From contig SLPB01000091.1 in assembly GCA_007132225.1 (NCBI GenBank), positions 1 through 43,578 of the forward strand: a DNA stretch of 43,578 nt, written 5' to 3'. Below, piece by piece: positions 18,327 to 26,952 of the stretch. The first letter of the stretch is position 1. Every line of letters begins with the position of its first letter. Source of the stretch: Bacteroidales bacterium (GTDB lineage Bacteria > Bacteroidota > Bacteroidia > Bacteroidales > PUMT01). The notes under the pieces are model-generated. The model ran no database searches and was not told where the DNA came from. It saw only the letters and a list, made by a program, of their open reading frames with translations. The position numbers and the translations under genes are program-made.

Positions 18327-18359
18327 ATTGAAAGAACCTGCATAATTAATATAAATTTG
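18327..18359 (+). promoter_or_regulatory. Candidate Bacteroidota-type promoter for DoxX operon
   Basis: attg (18327-18330) and taaatttg (18352-18359) are separated by 21 bases, matching the TTTG-N19-21-TAnnTTTG promoter layout with one mismatch. Transcription should begin near 18366 and read through the tandem repeat into the DoxX gene. Confidence 0.5.
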
Positions 18360-18514
18360 TATTTTAGCCCTTTTAAAAAAAATAAACAAATGCACCCCGT
18401 CATCTTACAAAACTCATAATCATAGTAATACCAAAACAATCCGGACAATAATAGCTTATACTGATGAATCGTTTATTACAAGACTTCCAATATTCTGCCA
18501 AAATAGAATGAATG

Positions 18515-18556
18515 CCACGTCTGAGATGTATTAAACCACGTCTGAGATGTATTAAA
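18515..18556 (+). repeat. Perfect 21-bp tandem duplication
   Basis: The unit beginning ccacgtctgagatgtatt and ending aaa fills 18515-18535 and is repeated directly and identically at 18536-18556. It sits within the presumed leader of the DoxX gene. Tandem copies may arise by slippage and can vary in number between strains. Confidence 0.85.
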
Positions 18557-18651
18557 AAATGATTATGATATTACATATGAGATCGACCGAAGGTCAAAAT
18601 ATTGTATTGGAAGATTCATAAGGCCAATTACTTAAATATAAATATTTTCTT

Positions 18652-19152
18652 ATGAGAGAAACAAGTTTTACAAAAGTTCAGTTAAGTTCATTGCTTCTGC
18701 TGCGGTTTCTGGTAGGCTGGCACATACTATACGAGGGAGCAGCCAAGGTAATAAATCCCCAATGGACATCACTGGATTTTCTGGAGGAATCACAATGGAT
18801 ATTATCTGGCTTCTCCAATTGGATAATATCCAATCCCAACGTGTTATCCGCGGTTGATTTTTTGAATACCTGGGGACTGGTAGCCATAGGTCTTGGAATT
18901 ATCACCGGTCTTTTCTTTAAGGCAGCCGCTCTGGCCGGCGCACTTTTAATTTTCATATATTATTTAAACAGTCCGCCATTAATTGGCATGGAATATGCAT
19001 TACCATCCGACGGGCATAACCTGGTGGTTGACAAAAACCTGATTGAGGTAGCTGCTCTGATTATATTAGCTTTGTTTTCTACAAGTAAAATATTTGGTTT
19101 GGACGCCTTTATTAGTAATTTTAAAAGAAAGGATAAGTTGCTGAATGAGTGA
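18652..19152 (+). CDS. DoxX family integral membrane protein
   Basis: 166 residues with four hydrophobic segments (about 10-28, 65-85, 88-108, 128-147). LLLLRFLVGWHILYEGAAKV near the N-terminus is typical of DoxX proteins, some of which are quinone-linked thiosulfate or thiol oxidoreductase subunits; most are uncharacterised. The stop overlaps the start of the Gfo/Idh/MocA gene by 8 bases (ATGAGTGA at 19145-19152), so the two are translationally coupled. The tight pairing suggests that DoxX passes electrons or serves as a membrane partner for the exported enzyme. That is inference. Confidence 0.85.
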   Translation: MRETSFTKVQLSSLLLLRFLVGWHILYEGAAKVINPQWTSLDFLEESQWILSGFSNWIISNPNVLSAVDFLNTWGLVAIGLGIITGLFFKAAALAGALLIFIYYLNSPPLIGMEYALPSDGHNLVVDKNLIEVAALIILALFSTSKIFGLDAFISNFKRKDKLLNE

Positions 19153-20776
19153 TCTTAATAATGAAAATAAAAACATGCCGGAGAAAAATAACGAAACCGG
19201 CAAGAATCTTTCGGGAGATAGTGACAAAAACAATAAACCCGGGATGTCACGCAGGACAGTTGTAAAAGCATTGGCGGGATTACCTGTTTTAGGCCTTTTT
19301 GGTCACCAATTGCTTAAAAAAAGAAATTATGATCTGGAAAAGAGGGAAGCTATAGTAAAAGAACTTGGACTGGATAAAATTGAGCTCCCGGCTTCAAACT
19401 ATGGTTCAGGCAGTAACCCAGGCGACTTAATACGCGTAGGGATCATAGGCTATGGCTCCAGAGCACATTCACTTGCCAGATCACTTGGTTTTATGCATCC
19501 CGATGAAGTTAAAAGCAGGAATGAACAGGGCACATTGAAAGAGTGGCTTGACCAGGAATATTTGAATGTGGCCCTTACCGGTATCTGTGATGTGTTTGAT
19601 CAGCATACGGAAAACGGATTAGCTGTTGCAGAAAATTATATCCGTCCCGGCGGACAAAATGCCCCCAAACTTCCGGTGAAAAGTTACAGGCATTACCACG
19701 AGATGCTTGACGATAAAGATATTGATGCAGTCATAATAGCCACACCTGATCATCACCATGGCCAAATGACAATCGATGCGGCAAAAGCAGGAAAACATAT
19801 ATACTGTGAAAAAAGTGTGGCTAACACCGAAGATGAAATTAACCAGCTTTATTCCGCTGTTAAGAATAGTGGTGTAGTTTACCAGCTGGGCCACCAGATC
19901 ACACAAAATGTTATTTACCAGCAGGCCAGGGAGCTTATTAAAAGAGATATGCTGGGTAAGGTAACTCTTGTTCAAACCACATCCAACAGGAACACTTCCC
20001 ATGGTGCATGGGTAAGGCACCTGAATAGCCAGGGAAATCCCAAGCCGGGAAATGCGAAATCAATTGACTGGAAACAGTGGCTGGGAAATGCCCCTTACAC
20101 CCCCTTCAGTATTAACAGGTATTACAACTGGACCCTTTATTTTGACTATGCTACAGGCCTGATAGGACAACTCTACACACATGAGTTCGATGCGATGAAC
20201 CAGATTCTGAATCTTGGAATACCAAAGTCAGTTACATCTTCAGGAGGTATTTACTTCTGGAAAGATGGCAGGGATATGGCTGATATGCTACATATAGTTT
20301 CCGAGTACCCGGAACGGGATCTTACACTGCTATATAGTGGCAATCTCTCTTCCAGCCGTGGACGTGGTAGAATAATCATGGGCAATGATGGTTCAATGGA
20401 AATAGGAAACAACATAATGATCAATGCTGACAGAAACTCGTCCCGTTACAGAAAAGGAATAGAATCCGGATTGATAGATCCCGGATCACCGATGATATCC
20501 TATAACCCGGGGGCCGGACAGATAGACGCTGTAACATCCGCCACGGAAAGATACTATGCCTCACGCGGACTCACAACCACAACAATAAACGGCCGCAGGG
20601 TTGATGTTACCCATCTTCACCTTCGTGAATGGATTAACTGCATAAGAGACGGCAGCACCCCCAGTGTAAACATTGATGTAGCATTTGACGAGGGCATGGC
20701 ATGTGTGATGGCCCATCGTGCATATGTTGAAAAACGTGTTGTTCAATGGGATAAGGTGAATAAGAAAATTGTGTAA
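19145..20776 (+). CDS. Tat-exported Gfo/Idh/MocA family oxidoreductase
   Basis: 543 residues. About 34 hydrophilic residues rich in Asn, Lys and Glu precede a Tat motif SRRTVVK (35-41) and a short hydrophobic stretch. The Rossmann motif GIIGYGSRAHS follows. IIATPDHHHGQMTIDAAKAG and HIYCEKSVAN match the substrate-side motif, with Lys in place of the usual EKP-type loop. It is longer than typical 350-450-residue members. Export suggests a tightly bound cofactor and action on a glycan or cyclitol in the periplasm. It overlaps DoxX upstream and ends in a rho-independent terminator. Confidence 0.85.
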   Translation: MSDLNNENKNMPEKNNETGKNLSGDSDKNNKPGMSRRTVVKALAGLPVLGLFGHQLLKKRNYDLEKREAIVKELGLDKIELPASNYGSGSNPGDLIRVGIIGYGSRAHSLARSLGFMHPDEVKSRNEQGTLKEWLDQEYLNVALTGICDVFDQHTENGLAVAENYIRPGGQNAPKLPVKSYRHYHEMLDDKDIDAVIIATPDHHHGQMTIDAAKAGKHIYCEKSVANTEDEINQLYSAVKNSGVVYQLGHQITQNVIYQQARELIKRDMLGKVTLVQTTSNRNTSHGAWVRHLNSQGNPKPGNAKSIDWKQWLGNAPYTPFSINRYYNWTLYFDYATGLIGQLYTHEFDAMNQILNLGIPKSVTSSGGIYFWKDGRDMADMLHIVSEYPERDLTLLYSGNLSSSRGRGRIIMGNDGSMEIGNNIMINADRNSSRYRKGIESGLIDPGSPMISYNPGAGQIDAVTSATERYYASRGLTTTTINGRRVDVTHLHLREWINCIRDGSTPSVNIDVAFDEGMACVMAHRAYVEKRVVQWDKVNKKIV

Positions 20777-20795
20777 TGTTATAAAGCAAACAAGA

Positions 20796-20829
20796 ATGCC
20801 GGTCCCTGCAAAGGCCGGCATCTTTTTTT
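20796..20829 (+). terminator. Rho-independent terminator
   Basis: atgccggtc (20796-20804) pairs with ggccggcat (20813-20821) over 9 bp including one G-U pair, with an 8-base loop. Seven T (20823-20829) follow. It lies 19 bases after the Gfo/Idh/MocA stop. Confidence 0.85.
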
Positions 20830-20881
20830 GATGCTCTCCGGGTTTAGCAAAAGGTTGCAGAGCAAATACAGTATTGTCAGT

Positions 20882-21973
20882 TTATTTGTCAGGTAACATA
20901 AAAGCCGGCATAAGGGTTGGAAAAGACCATGCGAAATGATGGCTGTCATAAATAAGCGGCCGTGCTTCTCTTACATAGTCAAGGTAATCTTGATCATCGT
21001 AAACTACTCCCATAGCCTCAAATAAGACCCCTGGCCAGCCTGATGGGGACCCGGTACGGGGATTGTCATGCCATATCCACTTCTTGGGATGCTGATTATA
21101 ATAAAACAAATAATCCAGAGCTTTTTTTATCGACTTACCATCCTTTTCCAGCAAAAAAATATTCTCGCCTGTCGCCTGATATACAACATAACACGATGCG
21201 GTAATGGGAGCAAGAGAAAAGTAAGTATACCACAATCCGTTGTTCCCGCGCCTGGTTTCCTCAGGCATATGCCCGTTATCTGCGATTTTTTCAAAAAGAT
21301 CGCTTTTTATCAAACGTGAATTTTCGACCATTTCCTCATGATCGTCAAGAAGGTATCCGGAAAGGGCAGATCCAAACCTGCCCCAGTCAGCCCAGTTGTT
21401 TGACCGGGTACGTATTTCATTACAGGCTTCCCGGTAAACATTCCTGACCCATTCGAAAAACACCTGCCGGTCAATCTTTTCCCATCCTGAGAAGTGATAC
21501 AACAACTCCCCTCCCATTATCATTGCCGTTCCGGAATATGCCATAACAAGGGAACCATCATAATCGGAATATTTTTTATTAATTTCAGCCCAGGCCATTA
21601 AAAATTCCAACGCCCGGAAAGCATATTTATCCTCACCCGAGAGTTGCCATGCCAACGCGCAGGCATAGGCGTTGAATGCATCTGATTGCAAATATTTCGA
21701 ATTGCGCCGGTGCCCTTCAGCATCCTGGTAGTAGCCCGGAACATTGAAATCAGCCATTGCATGAATATCATCCCCGAATGAAGCTTCAGCTTTTTCAATT
21801 AGCTGCAGATAGGCATTATAATAAGGCTGTGTCCCGGTTTCGATCATACCTCTCACAAATTCAATCTGAGACTCAGGATGCATACCCCCGGGATGAGGAT
21901 AAACTTTTGCAAACAGGTTAGGTGCAATAACAATTAATGCGAGTATTGCAACAAGTTTTCTTTTTATAATCAT
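20882..21973 (-). CDS. Alginate lyase family protein (secreted polysaccharide lyase-like)
   Basis: 363 residues from the ATG at 21973. An in-frame ATG at 22048 would add 25 hydrophobic residues and is less likely. Residues 1-22 form a signal peptide (KRKLVAILALIVIAPNLFA). The mature part is an alpha/alpha-barrel of the alginate lyase superfamily: QSDAFNAYACALAWQLSG, NNWADWGRFG (192-201), HMPEETRRGNNGLWYTYFSL (235-254). The His, Arg and Tyr residues of that last stretch resemble catalytic residues of PL5/PL38-type lyases. It should cleave a uronic-acid polysaccharide by beta-elimination in the periplasm or outside. Substrate (alginate or glucuronan-like) is uncertain. It is monocistronic. Confidence 0.75.
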   Translation of the reverse strand: MIIKRKLVAILALIVIAPNLFAKVYPHPGGMHPESQIEFVRGMIETGTQPYYNAYLQLIEKAEASFGDDIHAMADFNVPGYYQDAEGHRRNSKYLQSDAFNAYACALAWQLSGEDKYAFRALEFLMAWAEINKKYSDYDGSLVMAYSGTAMIMGGELLYHFSGWEKIDRQVFFEWVRNVYREACNEIRTRSNNWADWGRFGSALSGYLLDDHEEMVENSRLIKSDLFEKIADNGHMPEETRRGNNGLWYTYFSLAPITASCYVVYQATGENIFLLEKDGKSIKKALDYLFYYNQHPKKWIWHDNPRTGSPSGWPGVLFEAMGVVYDDQDYLDYVREARPLIYDSHHFAWSFPTLMPAFMLPDK

Positions 21974-22292
21974 TCTAAAAAATATTAAATTCTGTATTAT
22001 TCCTCCGCAAATAAAAAATAGTGACAGGAAAAATAATGATTTTTTCAATATCTTTCAGTCTGCCTTTTTTAATTATCCCTAAATTTCTTAAATGGCAAAA
22101 CAATGTTTCAGTAAACTACTGTGAAATTATTTCAATATTAACTCTTTAGTTTTATGAATAATTACCTAAATGGTGATGTTAGTGTTACCTGTAAAATGTA
22201 TTTTTGTGAACTGGAAATTATCAGGCGGAACAAGAATAATCCTTTAAATATAAAAAACCTCAGGTTGTAACTTTCTTGTAAAAAAATCATTT

Positions 22293-22823
22293 ATGTACAG
22301 TATCATCGACATTGAAACCACAGGTGGTAGTCCGGTAACTGATAAAATAACAGAAATAGCCATTTTTACCCATGATGGACTAAATATAACAAATGAGTTT
22401 AGCACACTAATTAATCCTGAAAAGAATATCCCCTCATTCATCACTGGGATAACCGGAATAAGCAATGAAATGGTTGCCAGTGCACCCAGGTTTTATGAGA
22501 CAGCCAAAAAACTTGTAGAGCTTACCGAGAACCATATTTTTGTTGCTCATAACTCACGTTTTGATTATGGATTCATTTGTGAAGAATATAGGCAGCTTGG
22601 TTATAACTATAAACGAGATACTCTTTGCACGGTTAAACTAAGCAGAAAGCTTATTCCCGGACTCCGTTCATACAGTCTTGGTAAACTCTGCTCCGAACTT
22701 AATATACCGGTAATTAACCGGCACCGGGCAATGGGAGATGCCAGGGCAACGGTAAAATTATTTGAAATGCTTCTTGCCCTGGATTCAAGGGAACATCCCC
22801 TGCACCTGAATATGATTAAATAA
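22293..22823 (+). CDS. DEDDh 3'-5' exonuclease (DNA polymerase III epsilon-like)
   Basis: 176 residues. The three exonuclease motifs are complete: DIETTG (Asp6, Glu8), HNSRFDYGF (Asp91) and HRAMGDARAT (His144, Asp149). Two Mg2+ ions are bound by these acids in the family. The C-terminus ends soon after motif III, so this is a stand-alone exonuclease domain without the GIY-YIG or polymerase-binding extensions seen in many homologues. Likely role: proofreading or repair trimming. Its stop is only 18 bases from the end of the opposite symporter gene. Confidence 0.9.
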   Translation: MYSIIDIETTGGSPVTDKITEIAIFTHDGLNITNEFSTLINPEKNIPSFITGITGISNEMVASAPRFYETAKKLVELTENHIFVAHNSRFDYGFICEEYRQLGYNYKRDTLCTVKLSRKLIPGLRSYSLGKLCSELNIPVINRHRAMGDARATVKLFEMLLALDSREHPLHLNMIK

Positions 22824-22841
22824 TTAAGATTATCTTTTTGA

Positions 22842-24542
22842 TTAGTAATCGGGGAACTCTTCCTTGAACAGCACCCAGTAATCCTTAATGGTTGACCTTA
22901 CTTCCCTGTGCAGTAAAAGTATTCCGATCAAATTCGGAATAGTCATAAAGGCAATTGTAATATATGACAGTGTCCATACAATAGTGGTATCAGTAAAAGA
23001 GGCCAGGAAAAACAAGATAACATAAGCGATGCGATAAACAGGCACAAAGGCGGATCCCACAAGATAAGTCACTGCTCTGTCGCCATAATAGGACCAGGAA
23101 ATAGCTGTTGAAAATGCAAACAACAATAACCCGATGGAAACAATATATTGTCCAAAATTGCCAAAGTGGCTCCTGGTAAAGGCCTGAGCAGTCAAAGGAG
23201 CACTATGTATCAATGATTGACCGGTGAAGGCAACCACTTCAGGACCGGTCAGTCTGCCATTGCGTATGATCAAAACACCCGTGAAAGGCTGGTCTCCAAC
23301 CATAACCCTGACATTCTCGGCAATAGAACGTGCATGAATTACCGTAATATTTTCCTGCTCAATTCGGCCATCACTGACTTCCATGGTGCCGGAATAAAAC
23401 GGAGGATCAATTTTGCTATCAATATAATAAGACAGCATTTTCTGATCTTCCTCCGTGGTATCAAGATATTCACCTTCCAGGATTACCATATCGGTATACT
23501 GGAATACATTATCAACTTTATCTTGCCATATTCCTGATGAGAGCAGGACCAGTCCGGTAAGCGTACAAATACATATGGTATCAATAAAGGGCTCAAGTAT
23601 GGCCACCATCCCTTCAGACACAGGTTCATGTGCCCGTGCAGCGGCGTGGGCTATAGGAGCCGAACCCTGGCCGGCCTCATTTGAAAAAAGTCCCCGGTTG
23701 ACTCCAAGCTTAAAGGCAAAGATAAAGGACGCCCCAAGAAATCCTCCTGTAGCAGCTGTTCCTGTAAAAACATTAGAAAATATTGAAATAAAAGAAGGTA
23801 TAATGTTATCGTAGTTATATACCAGAACGGCAAGGGCTCCTACAAGGTAAATCAAAGCCATTCCGGGGACAAGCCTGGATGTAACTTGTGCAATACGCTT
23901 AATTCCTCCAAGAATGACAAAAGCAAGCAAAACAGCAAGAATACCACCAGTAATTATATGAGGAACTCCGAAGGTGGCAAACATTGAATGTGATATACTG
24001 TTTATCTGGGGGAGACTTCCAGTGCCAATAGAAGAAAGTATGGTAGCTGCAGCAAAGAATCCACCCAGCCATTTTCCGGTATTGATGACCTTTTTATTTG
24101 GAAGCCTGATATTAAGGCGTTTTTTCATATAATACATAGGGCCGCCCGCGATCATTCCCTTTTCATCCTTTTCCCTGTATTTATGAGATATGGTGACCTC
24201 AACAAATTTGGTGGTCATACCCAAAAGCCCGGTAAGAAGCATCCAGAACAAAGCAGCGGGACCGCCCAGGTGAATGGCAAGTGCTACTCCTGCTATATTC
24301 CCGGTACCCACGGTACCTGAGAGTGCGGTAGTCAGTGCCTGGAAATGGGATGTATCGCCCTCATCTGTTATTTTATCAAATCTTCCGGTAACAACCCTGA
24401 TTGCATGCCTGAAATAACGGAATTGGGGAAATCGGAGATAAACAGTGAAAAACACTCCTGTTCCCAGAAGAAGATATACAAACCAGGGACCACTGCCTAG
24501 ATAGCTGTCAACAACCAAAAGTAGCTCGTTTAGTTTTTGCAT
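22842..24542 (-). CDS. Alanine/sodium:amino acid symporter (AGCS family) with large insertion
   Basis: 566 residues, against about 450-480 for most family members. [20 protein letters not shown] (76-95), [10 protein letters not shown] (132-141) and [20 protein letters not shown] (282-301) are family signatures of the Na+- or H+-coupled alanine/glycine carriers. About 10 membrane segments are visible. Residues about 341-447 form a hydrophilic insert ([15 protein letters not shown] ... [17 protein letters not shown]) between two membrane helices, roughly 105 residues of mixed alpha/beta character on one face of the membrane. The insert accounts for the extra length. Likely imports alanine, glycine or similar amino acids. 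Confidence 0.88.
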   Translation of the reverse strand: MQKLNELLLVVDSYLGSGPWFVYLLLGTGVFFTVYLRFPQFRYFRHAIRVVTGRFDKITDEGDTSHFQALTTALSGTVGTGNIAGVALAIHLGGPAALFWMLLTGLLGMTTKFVEVTISHKYREKDEKGMIAGGPMYYMKKRLNIRLPNKKVINTGKWLGGFFAAATILSSIGTGSLPQINSISHSMFATFGVPHIITGGILAVLLAFVILGGIKRIAQVTSRLVPGMALIYLVGALAVLVYNYDNIIPSFISIFSNVFTGTAATGGFLGASFIFAFKLGVNRGLFSNEAGQGSAPIAHAAARAHEPVSEGMVAILEPFIDTICICTLTGLVLLSSGIWQDKVDNVFQYTDMVILEGEYLDTTEEDQKMLSYYIDSKIDPPFYSGTMEVSDGRIEQENITVIHARSIAENVRVMVGDQPFTGVLIIRNGRLTGPEVVAFTGQSLIHSAPLTAQAFTRSHFGNFGQYIVSIGLLLFAFSTAISWSYYGDRAVTYLVGSAFVPVYRIAYVILFFLASFTDTTIVWTLSYITIAFMTIPNLIGILLLHREVRSTIKDYWVLFKEEFPDY

Positions 24543-24922
24543 GGGCTTAAATTATATGTTGCCGCTAAAATAATATTTTTTACTACAAAACAGGAACACC
24601 ATAAAAATAAACCCAAAAAATTGATAGAGTGGAAAAAGCATGCAGGAAGTGTTCATTTTCGTGCACAACTATCCGTTTTCGTATTAATTAACTAATTGTA
24701 TAAAACAGGTGGAGCAACCCCTAACTCTCTGTTTTTATGCATTTTTCAGTGTTTGGCACATTATATGATTAAATCATTGCAAAGAACATCCTTAAAATGT
24801 AACAAAGTAATAATAAGTTCGTCTAATCATTAAAACAGGATTTAAATCAAAGTAACCAAACCGAATTACAAAAAATAACCCTGATGTTTTCAAACAGATA
24901 ATAACAACAAAAAAATAAAACT
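24543..24922. other. Divergent intergenic region, no gene
   Basis: 380 AT-rich bases between the symporter and the 25-residue-repeat protein. Two cgttttcg/ttttcgtg-like pieces occur near 24656-24682. No ORF, RNA gene or clear terminator was found, so it is probably promoter DNA for both genes. Confidence 0.45.
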
Positions 24923-25375
24923 ATGAAAACCTTGATTATTACCTCCACAATTGCTCTTATAGCATTTTGCAGCTTCGCACAGTCTGCACAGGCAAACTTA
25001 TCTGCTAAAAAGGATATTTTCAGCAGAGATGCTTCGCAAACTCATTATCTTTTTCATGAGACATATGAGAAACCCGTTATGGTTGAAGAGTGGATGAAAA
25101 ATATTTCTCATTTTAACTCATACTTCTCAGCCGGCTTTGAAGAACAGGAGATTCATGTGGAAACCTGGATGTACAATCCTGACTATTTTTTATCCCCGCT
25201 TAATTATTCTGAAAATGAAACAATCATCTCTATTGAATCATGGATGACAGATCCCGGATATTTTTATAACAGCATTAATGAAACAAATCGGGAAAAGGCA
25301 ATAATAATTGAAAACTGGATGCTGGATATTAATTATTTTTTATCTGATATGGTAACTCAAGAAAACCGGACCTGA
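24923..25375 (+). CDS. Secreted protein made of four 25-residue repeats
   Basis: 150 residues. Residues 1-20 are a signal peptide (TLIITSTIALIAFCSFAQ), so the protein is exported. The mature part is a strict repeat: Trp-Met at 57-58, 82-83, 107-108 and 132-133, exactly 25 residues apart, with Phe at +7 in each unit (64, 89, 114, 139) and an acidic residue before the Trp. The unit reads roughly I-x-[IV]-E-x-W-M-x-x-x-x-[YH]-F. I do not recognise a named domain; similar short WM-repeat proteins seem to occur in other Bacteroidota. The aromatic periodicity suggests a small stacked or surface-binding fold. Followed by a bidirectional terminator. Confidence 0.7.
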   Translation: MKTLIITSTIALIAFCSFAQSAQANLSAKKDIFSRDASQTHYLFHETYEKPVMVEEWMKNISHFNSYFSAGFEEQEIHVETWMYNPDYFLSPLNYSENETIISIESWMTDPGYFYNSINETNREKAIIIENWMLDINYFLSDMVTQENRT

Positions 25376-25425
25376 AACGAAAAAAGCGGATATCGGCCAG
25401 CTAATAACTTTATGTATTACCATTT

Positions 25426-25460
25426 ATTAAAAAAGCGCCTTTGAGGGGTGCTTTTTTAAT
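25426..25460. terminator. Bidirectional terminator between convergent genes
   Basis: attaaaaaagcgcc (25426-25439) pairs with ggtgcttttttaat (25447-25460) over 14 bp with one G-U pair and a 7-base loop. A and T runs on both sides allow it to work for the repeat-protein gene (+) and the SDR gene (-). Confidence 0.85.
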
Positions 25461-25492
25461 AAATCCCTATCTACCAAAATCTCATAAAATAA

Positions 25493-26281
25493 TCACAATG
25501 GGAACGAGACCATACCACCATCAACAGCAATACTCTGTCCGGTGATATAACCATTTTTTGAGGATAAAAGGAAAGCAGCAAGTGCTGCAAGATGTTCAGG
25601 ATCAGCGAATTTACCGGCAGGAATACTGCTCCTGCGCATAGCTGTTACCTGATCAACGGTTTTGCCGGTACTCCTGGCAACAGACTTGTGCAGATCAGAT
25701 AATCGTTCTGTATCAGTGGATCCGGGAAGAATACTGTTAATAAACACATTACTGCCGGCTACCTCGGCGGACAGGGTTTTAAGATAGCCAACAACTGCCT
25801 GCCGGATTGAATTGCTTAAAACGAGTCCGGCTATTGGTTGCTTAACTCCAATAGATGATACACTTATTATGCGCCCAAATTTTCGTTCCTGCATCGAAGG
25901 CACAAAATTCCTGGTGAGCCGGACAGCTGACATCAGCAGTGAATCAAATGCCTCAATCCATACTTTGTCAGTATGACCAAGGGTCTCACCCATGGGTGGC
26001 CCTCCAGTGTTAATAACCAGTCCGTCAATATACCCGAACCGGCTGGTTACAAAATCTGTGAGTGCGTCTATATCTTCCTTTTTTGAAAGATCAGCAGGGA
26101 AAACATAATAATTACCCCCGAACCTTTCAATATCACCAAGTGCTGAATCGAGATTTTCTTTTGAACGGGAAGCAATAATCAAGCTTGCTCCTTCAGCAGC
26201 AAGCATTTTACTGCAGGCCAGACCAATGCCCCTGCTCCCGCCTGTAACCAGTATTTTCTTCTTGTCAAGTAAAAGATCCAT
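25493..26281 (-). CDS. SDR family protein with degenerate active site (BKR-like)
   Basis: 262 residues, soluble. The cofactor motif TGGSRGIG (14-21) is intact and the C-terminal family motif GYITGQSIAVDGGMV is present. At the catalytic position the usual YxxxK is replaced: in VKQPIAGLVLSNSIRQAVVG the Tyr and Lys align with Ser and Arg. This matches a known SDR subgroup (BKR_like_SDR_like) that lacks the canonical tetrad. Its catalytic activity is therefore doubtful or uses other residues. It is convergent to the WM-repeat gene. Confidence 0.8.
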   Translation of the reverse strand: MDLLLDKKKILVTGGSRGIGLACSKMLAAEGASLIIASRSKENLDSALGDIERFGGNYYVFPADLSKKEDIDALTDFVTSRFGYIDGLVINTGGPPMGETLGHTDKVWIEAFDSLLMSAVRLTRNFVPSMQERKFGRIISVSSIGVKQPIAGLVLSNSIRQAVVGYLKTLSAEVAGSNVFINSILPGSTDTERLSDLHKSVARSTGKTVDQVTAMRRSSIPAGKFADPEHLAALAAFLLSSKNGYITGQSIAVDGGMVSFPL

Positions 26282-26369
26282 GGCTTTTGTTTTGGAAAAT
26301 CAGGATATTAAACCATCCGTAATATATATGTACTGTCAATAAGAAAATCTTCAATATCTTCCGGGAGAA

Positions 26370-26753
26370 TTATTCAATGAGGTCCTCATCTCTTATAACC
26401 ATCAGAATAGCGGAATGAGGGACGATAACATATTTTTCCCTGTTAAATTCAATCAAGGACGAATTCTCCTGAAAAAAAATAGCCAGGTCACCCGTGCGGA
26501 CCTGCAAAGGAAAATAATTCTGTTTTTCATCATTTTCTTTCCATAGCTCCCTGGTTTCAGGGATAGTAGGTATTGGATAACCGGGTCCTGATTTAATGAC
26601 ATATCCGCAACTGATTTTTTGCTTTTCCTCAAAGCCGGGTGGCAGGAATAAACCTGATTTTGTTTTCTGTTGTGGACTTTTGGGCTTCAGCAAAACACGG
26701 TCACCAATGACTATGAACTTGTCAACATCTTGCTTATCGAGAAAAAAAGACAT
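26370..26753 (-). CDS. GroES-like co-chaperone family protein (atypical)
   Basis: 127 residues, longer than the ~95 of GroES. IGDRVLLKPKSP (about 17-28) and YVIVPHSAILMVI near the end match the Cpn10 barrel, whereas the middle carries an insert (PTIPETRELWKENDEKQNYF, about 63-82). The mobile loop (KTKSGLFLPPG) has the GL(F/Y)(L/I)P pattern. This form occurs in Bacteroidota beside genuine groES, and its GroEL partnership is not established. There is no groEL next to it. Its stop is 88 bases upstream of the SDR start, so they might share a transcript. Confidence 0.75.
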   Translation of the reverse strand: MSFFLDKQDVDKFIVIGDRVLLKPKSPQQKTKSGLFLPPGFEEKQKISCGYVIKSGPGYPIPTIPETRELWKENDEKQNYFPLQVRTGDLAIFFQENSSLIEFNREKYVIVPHSAILMVIRDEDLIE

Positions 26754-26888
26754 CTGTTATCAATATATTAATTTAAAGATTTTCTTAACAGCTCAAAGTT
26801 ACTAAAAGTTTTATGCCGGACAATTGATTAATTATTTAAAGGGCATATCATTCTCTGGCCCGGATGGGTATTCCTGCATGCCACAAAC

Positions 26889-26926
26889 AAAGAAGAGGCT
26901 GTCTCAAAAGGACAGCCTCTTCTTTT
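26889..26926. terminator. Long perfect hairpin, terminator of the W-repeat gene
   Basis: aaagaagaggctgtc (26889-26903) and gacagcctcttcttt (26911-26925) pair perfectly over 15 bp with a 7-base loop. It sits about 27 bases past the stop of the leftward W-repeat gene, and T/A flanks allow either direction. Confidence 0.85.
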
Positions 26927-26952
26927 AATCTTTATCCATGAAAATAACCAAT

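Larger units (their letters stand above)
18001..18651. other. Long non-coding region with terminator, repeats and a promoter
   Basis: 651 bases without a supported gene. It holds a terminator hairpin, two kinds of short repeats and a good promoter match, each listed separately. Small ORFs here encode at most about 14 residues and look like chance. If the promoter at 18327-18359 is real, about 285 bases of leader precede the DoxX gene. Confidence 0.6.
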
